Positions 25,948-34,440 of a stretch of DNA of 64,000 bases are shown here, piece by piece. The notes below the pieces were generated by a model. The model saw only the letters and a program-made list of their open reading frames with translations. It was not told where the DNA came from and searched no databases. A program made the position numbers and the translations under genes. Origin of the DNA: Nocardia harenae NBRC 108248 (lineage in GTDB: Bacteria > Actinomycetota > Actinomycetes > Mycobacteriales > Mycobacteriaceae). The stretch spans positions 1-64,000 of the forward strand of contig NZ_BDBH01000011.1 of assembly GCF_001612885.1 (NCBI RefSeq), in the 5' to 3' direction. The first letter of the stretch is position 1. Each line of letters begins with the position of its first letter.

Positions 25948-26477
25948 GCCGCGAGACGATCGGCCGTGTTCTCGACCGCCTGACGCAGCAGGGGCTCCGC
26001 CTCCCTAATCGATCGAGCGACGACGTGCTCCGGGCCATAGCGGTGGTAGATGTCGGCTATTCGGTCCGGAAACTCCACGTCATCGCCAGTAGGTGTGGTC
26101 GTCATGTCAGCCCACCACAGCGCATCGCGAAGCGCCGTCTTCTCATCCGACCATTGGGCTGTCGAGAGTCCGCGGTTGCGCGCTTCTACGCAGGCACAGG
26201 AGTGATGTGCCACAAGGGCGCATAGCCGGTCGGAGGCGCCGATGCCCGTCAAGTACTCCGCTCCGTCGATCGGGTGGAAGCCAGTGCGGACCAGATGGGG
26301 TGCGTAGCCAATATCGTGCAGCCATCCCGCCGCGACCAGCAATGCCGGATCATCGACGACCTCTGAGGCAGAGCCAGCCCGGCGAGCGACACCCTCGACG
26401 TGTGCCAGCCTTCGCGGTAGCCCGGCAAGGTGCTCCCGTGCGAGGTTCGCAGCCCAAGTGACGAGGTCCGTGCTCAT
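25935..26477 (-). CDS. HD-domain phosphohydrolase
   Basis: This 180-residue protein has an HD superfamily core: HVEGVARRAG (first His), GWLHDIGYAP (HD pair) and LVAHHSCA. It probably cleaves a phosphate ester or nucleotide. It is convergent with the NUDIX gene and part of the same AICE module; a joint nucleotide-based control of the element is plausible but not shown. ATG 26477 gives the family start, with no strong ribosome site. Confidence 0.82.
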   Translation of the reverse strand: MSTDLVTWAANLAREHLAGLPRRLAHVEGVARRAGSASEVVDDPALLVAAGWLHDIGYAPHLVRTGFHPIDGAEYLTGIGASDRLCALVAHHSCACVEARNRGLSTAQWSDEKTALRDALWWADMTTTPTGDDVEFPDRIADIYHRYGPEHVVARSIREAEPLLRQAVENTADRLAAQVK

Positions 26478-27167
26478 GGAACCAAGGTATCGGGCCGAGG
26501 TGACCCGACCGGTATGGCCAGCATTGGACGCGGACATCGCCAGGGCTGGGGGCCGATGGTGAGCACCCAGGCCGTGATGAGCAGTTGCTGAAATTCGCTA
26601 TATAGAGTCAAGGGGCGGCGCTGCGCGCCGCCCGGCGGTGCCGCCACGCGGCACCGCGCAGCTCGGCCGGCCTCCGCAAGCTCCGGCAGGCCGAGGCGCG
26701 TTGGGCGCGTCGGCACCGCTTTGGCGACGTGGCAGAACGCCACCTTCCCCGATCTGGGCGCCTTTTTCTACGACCGAGGCAGTGCTGGGCACGCGGTGAG
26801 CCGTCCCCGGCTTGGCCTCCCGCGACCGAGCCCGAACCGGCCAGCATCCAGCCCGGTCCACCGGCTGTGGTCCCGATTCGCCGCCAGGTAGATCGGTGGG
26901 TCACCAGCGGGTCCGGGCAGCACCGTCCTGCCCTACCATGTACCCGGCGACGAGAACGACCACGTCTGCGCCGACTGCCTCGCCACCTACTGGGACGCCT
27001 ACCAGCGCACCGACATCGACTACGAGATCTGACCCAGTCCCGGGGCTCCGGCCCCACTACCGCTGTTCAAAAAGGCTTCCGTTGCTTCGGTGTGATGGCT
27101 CTGGCCCTGATCGAACTGCGCGCTTTCCGGTCGCGTCATGAGCGGACGACTTCGACTCGGTGCTATG
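26478..27167. other. Non-coding AICE region with hairpins and a decayed zinc-type frame
   Basis: The first 220 bp contain three strong hairpins (see 26613-26695). At about 26910-27030 one plus-strand frame reads PYHVPGDENDHVCADCLATYW to a stop. It has no start codon and a TAG just upstream, so it looks like the end of a lost gene. I see no other gene. Confidence 0.5.
26613..26695. repeat. Three consecutive GC-rich hairpins
   Basis: Perfect inverted repeats: 9-bp arms 26613-26621/26625-26633 (loop TGC), 10-bp arms 26635-26644/26648-26657 (loop CAC), and 7-bp arms 26662-26668/26689-26695. Such clusters occur at plasmid origins and transfer (clt) loci. No gene overlaps them. Confidence 0.6.
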
Positions 27168-28088
27168 TCAGTCTTTGGACTCTCTACCCAAACGGTCGGA
27201 GATGCCGGTAGTGGGTCCGGACAGGTAGCCCTCGATATCGGCATCCTTGAAGTGCTCTGCGAAAGACACGAATTCCGACTCCGATCTCCAGTCGCACATT
27301 GCGCAGACCGTCGACTCGAAAAATCCGCCCTTCTCCATATCGGTCACGATATCTTCTTCAAGCCGGTAGGACTCGCACCTCGGGCAACGCTCCGGCTCCC
27401 CAGCGGTCCGTCGATGAATCAGCGTTCCGAACGTAGATATGAGGTGAGAGGTGGAGTTCAGGACCAGATCGGCATCGTTGGGTGTTGCGTTGCTGTAGTG
27501 CTGAAGCCAGACAGCAAGATCCCAGGTTTTGTCCGCAAGCGTTTTCACGTACGACCGAACCCTGCTCTCACTGGTTAGACGCTCGGCGAAGATGTTAGCC
27601 CACCCCTTGAAATCAGCGGCTTTGGGTGCGTCGACAATCTCTCCGAGCCAGTCCGAGCCTGCATGCAACCTCGCGAGGGCAATCAATGCATCTCTACACT
27701 TAATACCGACTGACTGGAAATCTTCGGATTCCGAAGCGGAATCCATTGCTTCGAGCGCCTGGCGAAATCGCCGCCAGGGTGGAGAAACGTGCTCTTCTTC
27801 AGTTTCATTCAGCTCTGCCCGAGAACGTTCAGCCAGAAAGAGTCCGAGACCCAAATGAAAAATTAGCGCCTGCTCTATTTCGGGGAAATCTTTTTGTGAA
27901 TACAGATTGGTCGGATCTGTGATCACCCACCAACGCGATTCTTTGCAATGTACGTCATATAGATCGTGACTACGCCCCAAGATCCGCCGAGCACCCACCT
28001 TCTGTACCAGTGCAACCTCGTCCTCCTGGGACTGCCCATTGACGTAGTCGCGGATACCTCGTTCCTCCGCGTCTGACATGTCTACCAA
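27168..28088 (-). CDS. Unknown cargo protein with C-terminal zinc ribbon
   Basis: This 306-residue protein has lower GC and different codon use from its neighbours. The N-terminal half includes a helical region with WWVITDPTNLYSQKDFPEIEQALIFHLGL. A four-helix-like middle (KCRDALIALARLH, VRSYVKTLADKTWDLAVWLQH) follows, then a C-terminal zinc ribbon (CPRCESY ... CAMCDW). TTG 28088 has AGGAGG 10 nt upstream; ATG 28079 is the alternative start. I do not recognise the family. Its location at the AICE end beside attR is a usual place for accessory or defence genes. Confidence 0.6.
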   Translation of the reverse strand: MVDMSDAEERGIRDYVNGQSQEDEVALVQKVGARRILGRSHDLYDVHCKESRWWVITDPTNLYSQKDFPEIEQALIFHLGLGLFLAERSRAELNETEEEHVSPPWRRFRQALEAMDSASESEDFQSVGIKCRDALIALARLHAGSDWLGEIVDAPKAADFKGWANIFAERLTSESRVRSYVKTLADKTWDLAVWLQHYSNATPNDADLVLNSTSHLISTFGTLIHRRTAGEPERCPRCESYRLEEDIVTDMEKGGFFESTVCAMCDWRSESEFVSFAEHFKDADIEGYLSGPTTGISDRLGRESKD

Positions 28089-28555
28089 TTCTTTTCGGCC
28101 TCCTGCCTGACGTACGAGCGGCTACACCGGAGGCATCGGCTATCGCTACACGTCTCGTTACTTCGACATCGGGTCAGCCCACTGAGCGGCCTACCGGCCG
28201 CTTGGCCCTGCTGGGCGGTGGCCTGCATTGTTTTCCCGCGTCCCTCCAGCGTCAAGAGCGCTCCGCGTCCCTGCGGGAAGGGCTTCCGCCCTCTCTTGAC
28301 CCCGGAGCCTCTACGCGAGAAGGGCAGGCCCTATGGGGCAGGCGGCGGCCAGCCCGCCGTTCGGCGCAACCCACCTCCCATCAGGGCCATCGCGTGTCAC
28401 CCTTGCTGTCGGAAATCGCCTCCACGAACGCAGTCGGCTGCGGGACCAGAACGGGACCACACGATCCGAGCGCCCACGCATCGACCAGCACATGTAACAC
28501 CTCGAAGAACCAACCGGATATCGCTCTGAACTGCGAATACCCCTCTCCAGCCGAC
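28089..28555. other. Right-end non-coding region of the AICE
   Basis: No convincing gene is present; short frames on both strands lack codon bias and ribosome sites. It contains a 19-bp copy (28440-28458) of a sequence from the 3' end of int. This may be an integrase arm site or the trace of an older integrase gene. Confidence 0.45.
28440..28458 (+). repeat. 19-bp repeat shared with the int end
   Basis: GCGGGACCAGAACGGGACC occurs here and at 7450-7468, in the same orientation, about 100 bp and 65 bp from the respective att cores. It contains a direct GGGACC-N5-GGGACC motif, as expected for arm-type integrase sites. Confidence 0.55.
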
Positions 28556-28598
28556 CTGGGGGTCAAGTGGTCGCAGGTTCAAATCCTGTCAGCCCGAC
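28556..28598 (+). repeat. attR: 43-bp attachment repeat
   Basis: This is an exact copy of 7344-7386, the 3' half of tRNA-Pro from the anticodon loop on. There is no 5' half upstream, so it is not a functional tRNA. It marks the right end of the integrated AICE. Confidence 0.93.
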
Positions 28599-28601
28599 AT
28601 C

Positions 28602-28633
28602 GAAACCCTTCCGTCCTTCGCCGGAAGGGTTTC
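28602..28633 (+). terminator. Original terminator of host tRNA-Pro
   Basis: A 12-bp perfect stem (GAAACCCTTCCG with CGGAAGGGTTTC) with an 8-nt loop begins 4 bp after attR. Before integration it directly followed the tRNA gene. Confidence 0.75.
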
Positions 28634-28733
28634 TGTTTCGGCGAGCCGGAATCGCGCAATCCCAGAAAGAACTCTGCCCCGGGTGCATGAATTCCTATAG
28701 GCCATCACCCCGTCGGGGACGGCCGCCCCGCCA

Positions 28734-29237
28734 TCAGCGGGACCAGGCGTACACCGGGTAGACGGCGAACTCACACCCCGGCACCGTGACCGACACCGAC
28801 CGGGTATCGGTCGTATTCGGCGGCGTCGTCAGAAACTCCGTGTACGTCGGGCACGCGGAACTCTGGTGCGCGATCACCGTCGTCTCGACCACCGCCTGCG
28901 CCCCGTGCTCCCGATCGAGCACGACGGTCGTCGGTACCTCGTCCCCCCGCACCGCGTCCACCTGCGGCCCGCCATCTGTGGCGGTGACCCCCGGGAACCC
29001 CGTCAGACTGCAAGCCCCGCTAGCCCCCACCACCCAATAACTGATCGTGAACCCGACCGTCGTCCCCGCCGCATTCATCATGGGCTCGGCATCGAAGTTC
29101 AGCTGCCCGTCCGCGCAGGCGGGCGCCGGGGCGGGAGGCGCACCCTGTACCGGGGCCTCTTCCGAAGCAACGGCTCCGGTGCACCCGGTGAGAGCACACG
29201 CTGCGAGCAGCGCACCGGCGAAAGCGATTCGTTTCAT
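28734..29237 (-). CDS. Lipoprotein, DUF4232-like
   Basis: This 167-residue protein has a lipoprotein signal with lipobox ALTGC (Cys19) and a Pro/Ala-rich spacer. The beta-rich mature domain includes GTTVGFTISYWVVGASGACSL, GFPGVTATDG and a final VSVTVPGCEF. This pattern fits the DUF4232 secreted proteins of actinobacteria. Its role is unknown, probably at the outer face of the membrane. ATG 29237 gives the signal peptide directly after an AGGTG site. Confidence 0.75.
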   Translation of the reverse strand: MKRIAFAGALLAACALTGCTGAVASEEAPVQGAPPAPAPACADGQLNFDAEPMMNAAGTTVGFTISYWVVGASGACSLTGFPGVTATDGGPQVDAVRGDEVPTTVVLDREHGAQAVVETTVIAHQSSACPTYTEFLTTPPNTTDTRSVSVTVPGCEFAVYPVYAWSR

Positions 29238-29344
29238 GGACAACACCTCGTGGCAGAGTCGGAATCTGTCGACGCATCCATCCCCCCGTAGGGACGAGCC
29301 CGTCGACCACCGAATCGCCAACGACCGCAACGGGTGTTAACGGC

Positions 29345-29776
29345 TCAGGCGCACTCCGGCGCGGGGGCGTCGCGGAAGAGCGGGTCGCCGGCGGGCGGGG
29401 CGTAGACCACGTAGAGCACCACCGGCTCGGAGCCGAGGTTCTGCCCGACATGGGTGTTCCACTCCCCCGCGGGCTCGTTGATGAACGAGCCCGCGCGGTA
29501 CACGGGGCCCGCGCAGTCCGGGCCGGGGTGGGTGAGCTCGCCCGCGGCGATCACCCCGAAGACCGGGCCGTCGTGGAAGTGCCATCCGGTGGACCCGCCG
29601 GGGGCGATGGTGATCCGGCGCGCCACCAGGTCGGTGGCGACGGGGAAGATTCCGGCGGGGACGGTGACCTGCCCCAGCGTGACGGCGGTGATATCGACGC
29701 CGGGGGTTGCGGATGCATTGCCGGTGCCGAGGAGAACGACCGATCCGGCGACGAGAGCGCTGATCATGGGCCTCAT
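29345..29776 (-). CDS. Secreted cupin-fold protein
   Basis: This 143-residue protein has a signal peptide (residues 1-23, ending near ASATPG) and a single cupin barrel. GGSTGWHFHDGPVFGVIAAGEL carries the metal-binding His pair and a following Glu. GEWNTHVGQNLG supplies the second-motif His. The metal site looks intact, so it could be a small dioxygenase, isomerase or binding protein. ATG 29767 is an alternative start with a better site. Confidence 0.75.
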   Translation of the reverse strand: MRPMISALVAGSVVLLGTGNASATPGVDITAVTLGQVTVPAGIFPVATDLVARRITIAPGGSTGWHFHDGPVFGVIAAGELTHPGPDCAGPVYRAGSFINEPAGEWNTHVGQNLGSEPVVLYVVYAPPAGDPLFRDAPAPECA

Positions 29777-29814
29777 TCCGGCAGTCTAGCCAGCATGAAC
29801 ACGGCTAGGTGCGG

Positions 29815-30002
29815 AATACGTCGGTCAGCGTGACGAGGGGTAGCCCGCGTTCGCGGATGATGTCGATCAGCTGCCATAGAAGGTGAAGCGGGCGCCGGTG
29901 TCGCGGGCGAAGCGGATGTAGGCGGCGACGACATCGGGGGCGGCGCCGTCGTCCACGGTCAGGGCGAGATTGGTGCCGTCGATTCCCCGGCCGGTGGACT
30001 GA
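29815..30002 (-). pseudogene. Collapsed polysaccharide deacetylase remnant
   Basis: The minus strand reads NLALTVDDGAAPDVVAAYIRF and FARDTGARFTFYG to a stop, which is the start of a NodB-type deacetylase domain (motif TxDD). A different frame directly after gives LIDIIRERGLPLVTLTDVFRT and a TAG, matching the C-terminus of the same family. The domain core between them is missing, so this is a gene with a large internal deletion. No signal peptide remains. Confidence 0.6.
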
Positions 30003-30006
30003 GGGC

Positions 30007-30034
30007 GCCCCCGGCTGTGGAAGCAGCCGGGGGC
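30007..30034 (-). terminator. Hairpin after the DHA2 exporter gene
   Basis: GCCCCCGGCTG (30007-30017) pairs with CAGCCGGGGGC (30024-30034), loop TGGAAG, 10 bp after the stop of the exporter gene. Confidence 0.75.
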
Positions 30035-30044
30035 ACCCGGGAAA

Positions 30045-31514
30045 TCAGCCCTTGACCAGCTCGGGCGGGTTGGCCGCGGCGAACTCGCCCTCGACGTCCT
30101 CCTCCACCGCGGCCCGGCTGGGCAGCAGGATCGCCGCCACCACCACGATCAGGGCGAGGGCGGCCGAGACCAGGAAGGCGAGGCGGGTGCCGTCGAGGTG
30201 CGCGGCGACCGCGTCGACGCCCTCCTCGACCAGCGCGCCGCTGCGCGACGACATCACCGTCACCACCAGCGCGGTGCCGAAGGCCGCCGCGACCTGCTGC
30301 AGGGTGCCCAGCATGGAGCTGCCGTGCGAGTACAGGTGGTGTGAGAGCGCGCCGAGCCCGAGGGTGAAGACCGGGGTGAAAGCCGCCGCCAGCGAGACCA
30401 TCAGCAGGATGTGCAGCCCGAGGAGCTGCCAGTACGGCATGGTCAGGGTGATGCGGCTGAAGCCGGCGAGGGCGACGGCGATGCCGACGGCACCGGGGAT
30501 CACCAGCCAGCGGCCGCCGAAGCGGTCGAAGAGCCGGCCGATGGTCGGGCCGAGCAGCCCCATGGCGAGCCCGCCCGGCATGACGAGCAGCCCGGTGGCG
30601 AGCGGGCTCAGGCCGCGCAGGTTCTGCAGGTAGAGCGGGAGCAGGATCATCGAGCCCATCATGGCCAGGAACGCCACCGACATCAGGATCAGCGCCTTGG
30701 TGTAGGTGCCTGCCAGCAGGACCCGCAGATCGAGCAGGGGGGTTCCGGTGCGCTGCAGGCGAATCTGGCGCAGCGCGAAGACGGCGATCAGGGCGATGCC
30801 TGCGGCCACGATGAGCGTGGGGACGGTGTAGTCGCCGCTCTCGAACCGGCTCAGGCCGAAGACCAGGCCGCCGAAGCCGAGCGCCGCCAGCACCACGCTG
30901 AGCACGTCGATGGAGCCGGTCTCCGGCTCGCCGACGTTCTGCAGTTGCCGCAGCCCGAGCCAGGTGACCACGCCTGCGATCGGCAGCACCAGCACGAAGA
31001 GCCAGCGCCAGGAGCCGACCTGCAGCACCAGCCCGGAGATGACCGGGCCCATGGCGGGCGCGACCGAGATGGCGAGCGTGACGTTGCCCATCACCCGGCC
31101 GCGGTCCTGCTCCGGGACGACGGTCATCAGGGTGGTCATGAGCAGCGGCATCATCACGGCGGTGCCGCCCGCTTGGATGACCCGGCCGATCAGCAGCACC
31201 GCGAAGGAGGGGGCGAGCGCGGAGAGCGCGGTGCCGACGAGGAACACGGCCATGGCGGTGGCGTAGGCATGCCTGGTGGTGACGCGCTGCAGGAACCAGC
31301 CGGTGGCCGGGATGACCGCGGCCATGGTGAGCATGAAGACGGTGGAGACCCACTGGGCGGCGCGGTCGTCGACGTGCAGGTCCGCCATCAGCCGCGGGAT
31401 GGCGTTGATCATGATGGTCTCGTTCAGGATCACCACGAAGGTGGCGAGCACCAGGACCCGGATGACGAGCGGCGTCCGTCCCGCTCGTATGGGCACTGCG
31501 GGTTCGACGGGCAT
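30045..31514 (-). CDS. DHA2-family MFS multidrug exporter
   Basis: This 489-residue protein has 14 predicted helices. It has the DHA2 hallmarks: LNETIMINAIPRLMADLHV at helix 1, TGWFLQRVTTRHAY in the motif A position, GRVIQAGGTAVMMPLLMTTL in helix 4-5, and LGTLQQVAAAFGTALVV near helix 13. It is a second drug exporter, distinct from the one at 2570-4105 and closer to LmrB/MDR-type proteins. ATG 31514 has GGAGGTG upstream, which decides the start against the longer frame. No regulator is adjacent. Confidence 0.87.
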   Translation of the reverse strand: MPVEPAVPIRAGRTPLVIRVLVLATFVVILNETIMINAIPRLMADLHVDDRAAQWVSTVFMLTMAAVIPATGWFLQRVTTRHAYATAMAVFLVGTALSALAPSFAVLLIGRVIQAGGTAVMMPLLMTTLMTVVPEQDRGRVMGNVTLAISVAPAMGPVISGLVLQVGSWRWLFVLVLPIAGVVTWLGLRQLQNVGEPETGSIDVLSVVLAALGFGGLVFGLSRFESGDYTVPTLIVAAGIALIAVFALRQIRLQRTGTPLLDLRVLLAGTYTKALILMSVAFLAMMGSMILLPLYLQNLRGLSPLATGLLVMPGGLAMGLLGPTIGRLFDRFGGRWLVIPGAVGIAVALAGFSRITLTMPYWQLLGLHILLMVSLAAAFTPVFTLGLGALSHHLYSHGSSMLGTLQQVAAAFGTALVVTVMSSRSGALVEEGVDAVAAHLDGTRLAFLVSAALALIVVVAAILLPSRAAVEEDVEGEFAAANPPELVKG

Positions 31515-31868
31515 GGGCACCTCCGGGGCTGGAACGTCGGCAAGGTCTGGGCTGACCCCGTGACCACGGCACCGGTCTCCGCCGGCGCCACGGTGGTTCT
31601 GACGGTGTGCACCGGTCGAACTCATCGGGTGGCGGTGAGTATCCCGCGCGGCACTGACCGCACGCATCCGATTTATCGGGCGAAAAGGGCGGTAAGCTGC
31701 GCTGACCGCGGAAAGTGACGGTACTCACGCCGTCGGTGGCGGCTCGTCCGGTCGGGCGACGCCGAGCACCGCGTGCGTCGGTCGGGATGCATCGCCGCGC
31801 GCCCTGCGGCAGCGTGAGGACGCCGGGTCGGCGCCGGACTTCGGCACATCCGGAAGGCGCACTACGAC
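31515..31868. other. Intergenic region without recognised gene
   Basis: It lies between the start of the exporter gene and the end of the cutinase gene. The exporter promoter should lie here. No gene and no clear operator are visible. Confidence 0.5.
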
Positions 31869-31913
31869 GCGGTCCCCGCGCACCGGCTCGGGGTACCGGC
31901 GCGCGGGGACCGC
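31869..31913 (-). terminator. Hairpin after the cutinase gene
   Basis: A perfect 13-bp stem, GCGGTCCCCGCGC with GCGCGGGGACCGC, with a 19-nt loop, begins 10 bp after the cutinase stop. Confidence 0.75.
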
Positions 31914-31923
31914 ACGGGAGAGA

Positions 31924-32847
31924 TCAGCCGCGCAGCGCCTGGATGAGCCGCTGCCGCAGCCAGCCGAGCGCGGTCACCCCGCCGGGCGCCACGGCGTAGC
32001 CGGCGTACGACTGGTGGATGCCGGACTTCAGGAAGTCGTCCACCTGCTGCCTGCGCTCGTCGTAGGCGTTGGAATTGAGCTGGTCGGCGAGCAGGCCCCA
32101 GCCGCCCGCGGCGAAGGCGTCGCTGAGCAGCTCGCCGGCCTGGTACTGGTAGCTGCCGATCTTGGACGGATCCGGGTTGGAGAGCTGCACGGCGAAGCCG
32201 GCGAGCCGGCCCGCGAAGTCACCATCCGGCATGGCGCAGTAGAGATCGCCCTCGATGCAGAAGGTGTAGGTCACCGGGCTGAGCCAGCCGAAGCCGTTCA
32301 CCCGGGGCCCGACCGCGCCCGCGCCGGAGACCGGCGCGCCGATCAGCGCGTCGGCGGGCGAGCGGCGCGGGTCGGAGACCAGCCCGACCAGCGCCACCCG
32401 GTTGGCGGGCACGACGGTGAGGCCGGTGCCGATCTCGGCCGCCACGTCACCGGCCGCGTCCGCGCCCTGGCTGTAGCCGAGCAGCGCGATCTGGGTATTG
32501 CCGCAGGCCAGCGCCATGGCCTGGACCGCACCGCGGGCGCCGTCCACCGCCTCGGCCTTGGACCGGCCGTAAACCTCGCCCTCCCAGGGGAAGGCGGTCG
32601 CGGCGTAGTGGATGTAGTCCACCCGGACATCGCCTGGCAGCCCCTCCGCCGCCTGGGCGAGGATCCCGCGGCCGGGATCCTCGTTCGACGTCTCCCAGGT
32701 GCCGGGCACCGCCACCACGTAGAGGTCGGGGCAATCGCCGGGCGCGGCCGAGGCGACCGGGCCCTGGGCGAGCAGCGCACTCGACACCGCGGTGGCCGCG
32801 CAGAGGGCGGCCACCGATTTCCACCGTGCAAGCATCATGGTCTCCAT
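31924..32847 (-). CDS. Secreted cutinase-family serine esterase
   Basis: This 307-residue protein has a signal peptide ending in VASAAP and a cutinase domain. CPDLYVVAVPGTWE opens the fold, GYSQGADAAG holds the nucleophile Ser126, CIEGDLYC holds Asp201 and GIHQSYAGY holds His278. Mycolate actinobacteria carry many such enzymes, which hydrolyse esters, triglycerides or mycolate esters at the cell surface. Three in-frame ATGs lie within five codons; those at 32838 and 32835 sit better after GGAG than the first. It is followed by a strong terminator. Confidence 0.88.
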   Translation of the reverse strand: METMMLARWKSVAALCAATAVSSALLAQGPVASAAPGDCPDLYVVAVPGTWETSNEDPGRGILAQAAEGLPGDVRVDYIHYAATAFPWEGEVYGRSKAEAVDGARGAVQAMALACGNTQIALLGYSQGADAAGDVAAEIGTGLTVVPANRVALVGLVSDPRRSPADALIGAPVSGAGAVGPRVNGFGWLSPVTYTFCIEGDLYCAMPDGDFAGRLAGFAVQLSNPDPSKIGSYQYQAGELLSDAFAAGGWGLLADQLNSNAYDERRQQVDDFLKSGIHQSYAGYAVAPGGVTALGWLRQRLIQALRG

Positions 32848-32888
32848 GTCGTCACAAGAAGCATCCCTCGAGTGCCCCGAGTCCCCGA

Positions 32889-34130
32889 CTACTTCGGCGG
32901 CACGTTCATGTCACGGTTCATCGTAGGGATTTCGATGTTCAACGGCATCCTGAGTTCGGAGAGGTAGACCAGAGCGAACTGGCGGAGGAACTCGTCGAAG
33001 AGCCAGTAGGCGTCGGGGGCGAGCGGCACGATCGGCAGCAGCCCCTCGCGGACGGCGACGAACGGGCCCCAGGAGACGTCGAGCAGCGGCTCCCAGATCG
33101 GCTCGCGCGCGATCTGCAGGTCGTCGGCGAGCTTGTCGCCGAGGATGAAGCGGGTGAAGGCGCCGAGCACGCCCTTGGACAGGATGGCCAGGTCCAGGTT
33201 GTTGCCCAGGTGCAGCAGCCGGTCGGCGAGCTTGATGCCCTCGGGGGTGGCGGCCACCACCGGGTCGAGGGTCTGGGCGGCCTGCGCGTTGGCCTCGTCC
33301 CAGGAGTTCGGGATGTACTCGTCGCGGATGCCGAGCATGTGCGCGCAGACCTGCCAGGAGTGCAGGAACGCCTCGGACTCGTGCACCGGGATCGGCACCC
33401 GCCAGGCGGTGAGGTGCCGCATGACGGTGGTGGGCAGGCTGTGCCAGGTCACCATCATGTCCTGCTGGCTGATCGGGATCTCCTCCTGCGCCGAGCTCAC
33501 CCAGTGCGGGGACTGTGGCAGCAGGTGCCGCACGCCCGCGTGCGCGAGCCGGGTCTTCAGGCAGGTCACCACCATCTCCCCGTCGGGGGCGTAGGCATTG
33601 GCGGTGCCGATGTCGTAGCCGAGCTTGGCGGTCTTGGAGATGCGGTCCTTGAGATCCTGGCCGCCCTTGGAGTAGTAGACCGCCTTGGCCTCCTTCGGGA
33701 TGACCGTGGACATCATGCCGGAGGCCAGGCCGTAGAGGACGCCGAGGTAGAGGCCGCGCTTCTTGTTGAAGTCGATCGCGGTGGCGAGCTTGCCCTGGTC
33801 CGCCCAGGCGGGCAGCTGCCGGTTGTACTCCATGAAGTCGCGCAGGTCGCCGGGCAGCCCCTCGGGCAGCGGCTGGGCATTGCGGGTCCAGGTGCGCAGC
33901 AGCGCGTTGATCGCCGGGACCTCGCCGCGGTCGATCAGCGAGGCCACCAGCTGGTCGGCCTCCGGATCCCAGACCGTCATCGGGTCCGCGCCCGCGCCGC
34001 CGCCCGCCACCGAGCCCTGCGGCGACCACGTCCAGGGCTCCGCGCGGGCCGGGGCAACGGTCGCCAGCGCGCCGACCGCGCCGAGCGCCCCACCGACCTT
34101 CAGCGCGTTACGCCTGCTGAATCCATCCAT
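32889..34130 (-). CDS. lcp: Latex-clearing-type oxygenase (Lcp, DUF2236)
   Basis: This 413-residue protein has a Tat signal (SRRNALKVGG, cleavage near residue 30) and an Lcp/MpaB-type DUF2236 domain. The diagnostic stretch LKTRLAHAGVRHLLPQSPHW holds the Arg, Thr and His positions that ligand or contact heme b in characterised Lcp rubber oxygenases. Length and export signal match Lcp. These enzymes cleave poly(cis-1,4-isoprene) outside the cell. Rubber cleavage is inferred from family; a different polyisoprenoid substrate is possible. A second DUF2236 gene is divergent at 34563. Confidence 0.82.
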   Translation of the reverse strand: MDGFSRRNALKVGGALGAVGALATVAPARAEPWTWSPQGSVAGGGAGADPMTVWDPEADQLVASLIDRGEVPAINALLRTWTRNAQPLPEGLPGDLRDFMEYNRQLPAWADQGKLATAIDFNKKRGLYLGVLYGLASGMMSTVIPKEAKAVYYSKGGQDLKDRISKTAKLGYDIGTANAYAPDGEMVVTCLKTRLAHAGVRHLLPQSPHWVSSAQEEIPISQQDMMVTWHSLPTTVMRHLTAWRVPIPVHESEAFLHSWQVCAHMLGIRDEYIPNSWDEANAQAAQTLDPVVAATPEGIKLADRLLHLGNNLDLAILSKGVLGAFTRFILGDKLADDLQIAREPIWEPLLDVSWGPFVAVREGLLPIVPLAPDAYWLFDEFLRQFALVYLSELRMPLNIEIPTMNRDMNVPPK

Positions 34131-34440
34131 GTCGCTACTCCTCGTCGAGTTCCTGCACGCCCCGACCGCCGGGAACCTCGTGCCTCATGCAACGGAATAG
34201 TCAGTAACTTAGCAGGGTTCGGTTGTGGGCGACAGACTTTCCCGGATTTTGGGTAGGGCGCACCTCCAGTTGACCAATTTACCGCTCTGAACAGTCGATT
34301 CGGTCAGGAACATGTTGTGGTCGATGGTGCCAGCCTGCCGGTTGGCCTATCGAAATCTACCCTCGAATAGGCGGTAACGTACCTCGCGGTCGTGAACCGG
34401 CCGCGCAGCCGAAGCTGCCGGATTCGCCCTGATTGACGCA
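34131..34440. other. Divergent promoter region between lcp and the 34441 remnant
   Basis: It is 310 bp of lower-GC DNA without a recognisable gene. It should contain the promoters for lcp and for the genes starting at 34441 and 34563. I see no convincing operator. Confidence 0.45.

Noticed and set aside
26910..27030. Small zinc-binding gene in the AICE
   Set aside because: The frame with CADC has a stop just upstream and no start codon, so it is at most a remnant.
28556..28598. Second tRNA-Pro gene at attR
   Set aside because: Only the 3' half from the anticodon loop is present; the 5' acceptor strand, D arm and 5' anticodon stem are missing, so it cannot fold as a tRNA.
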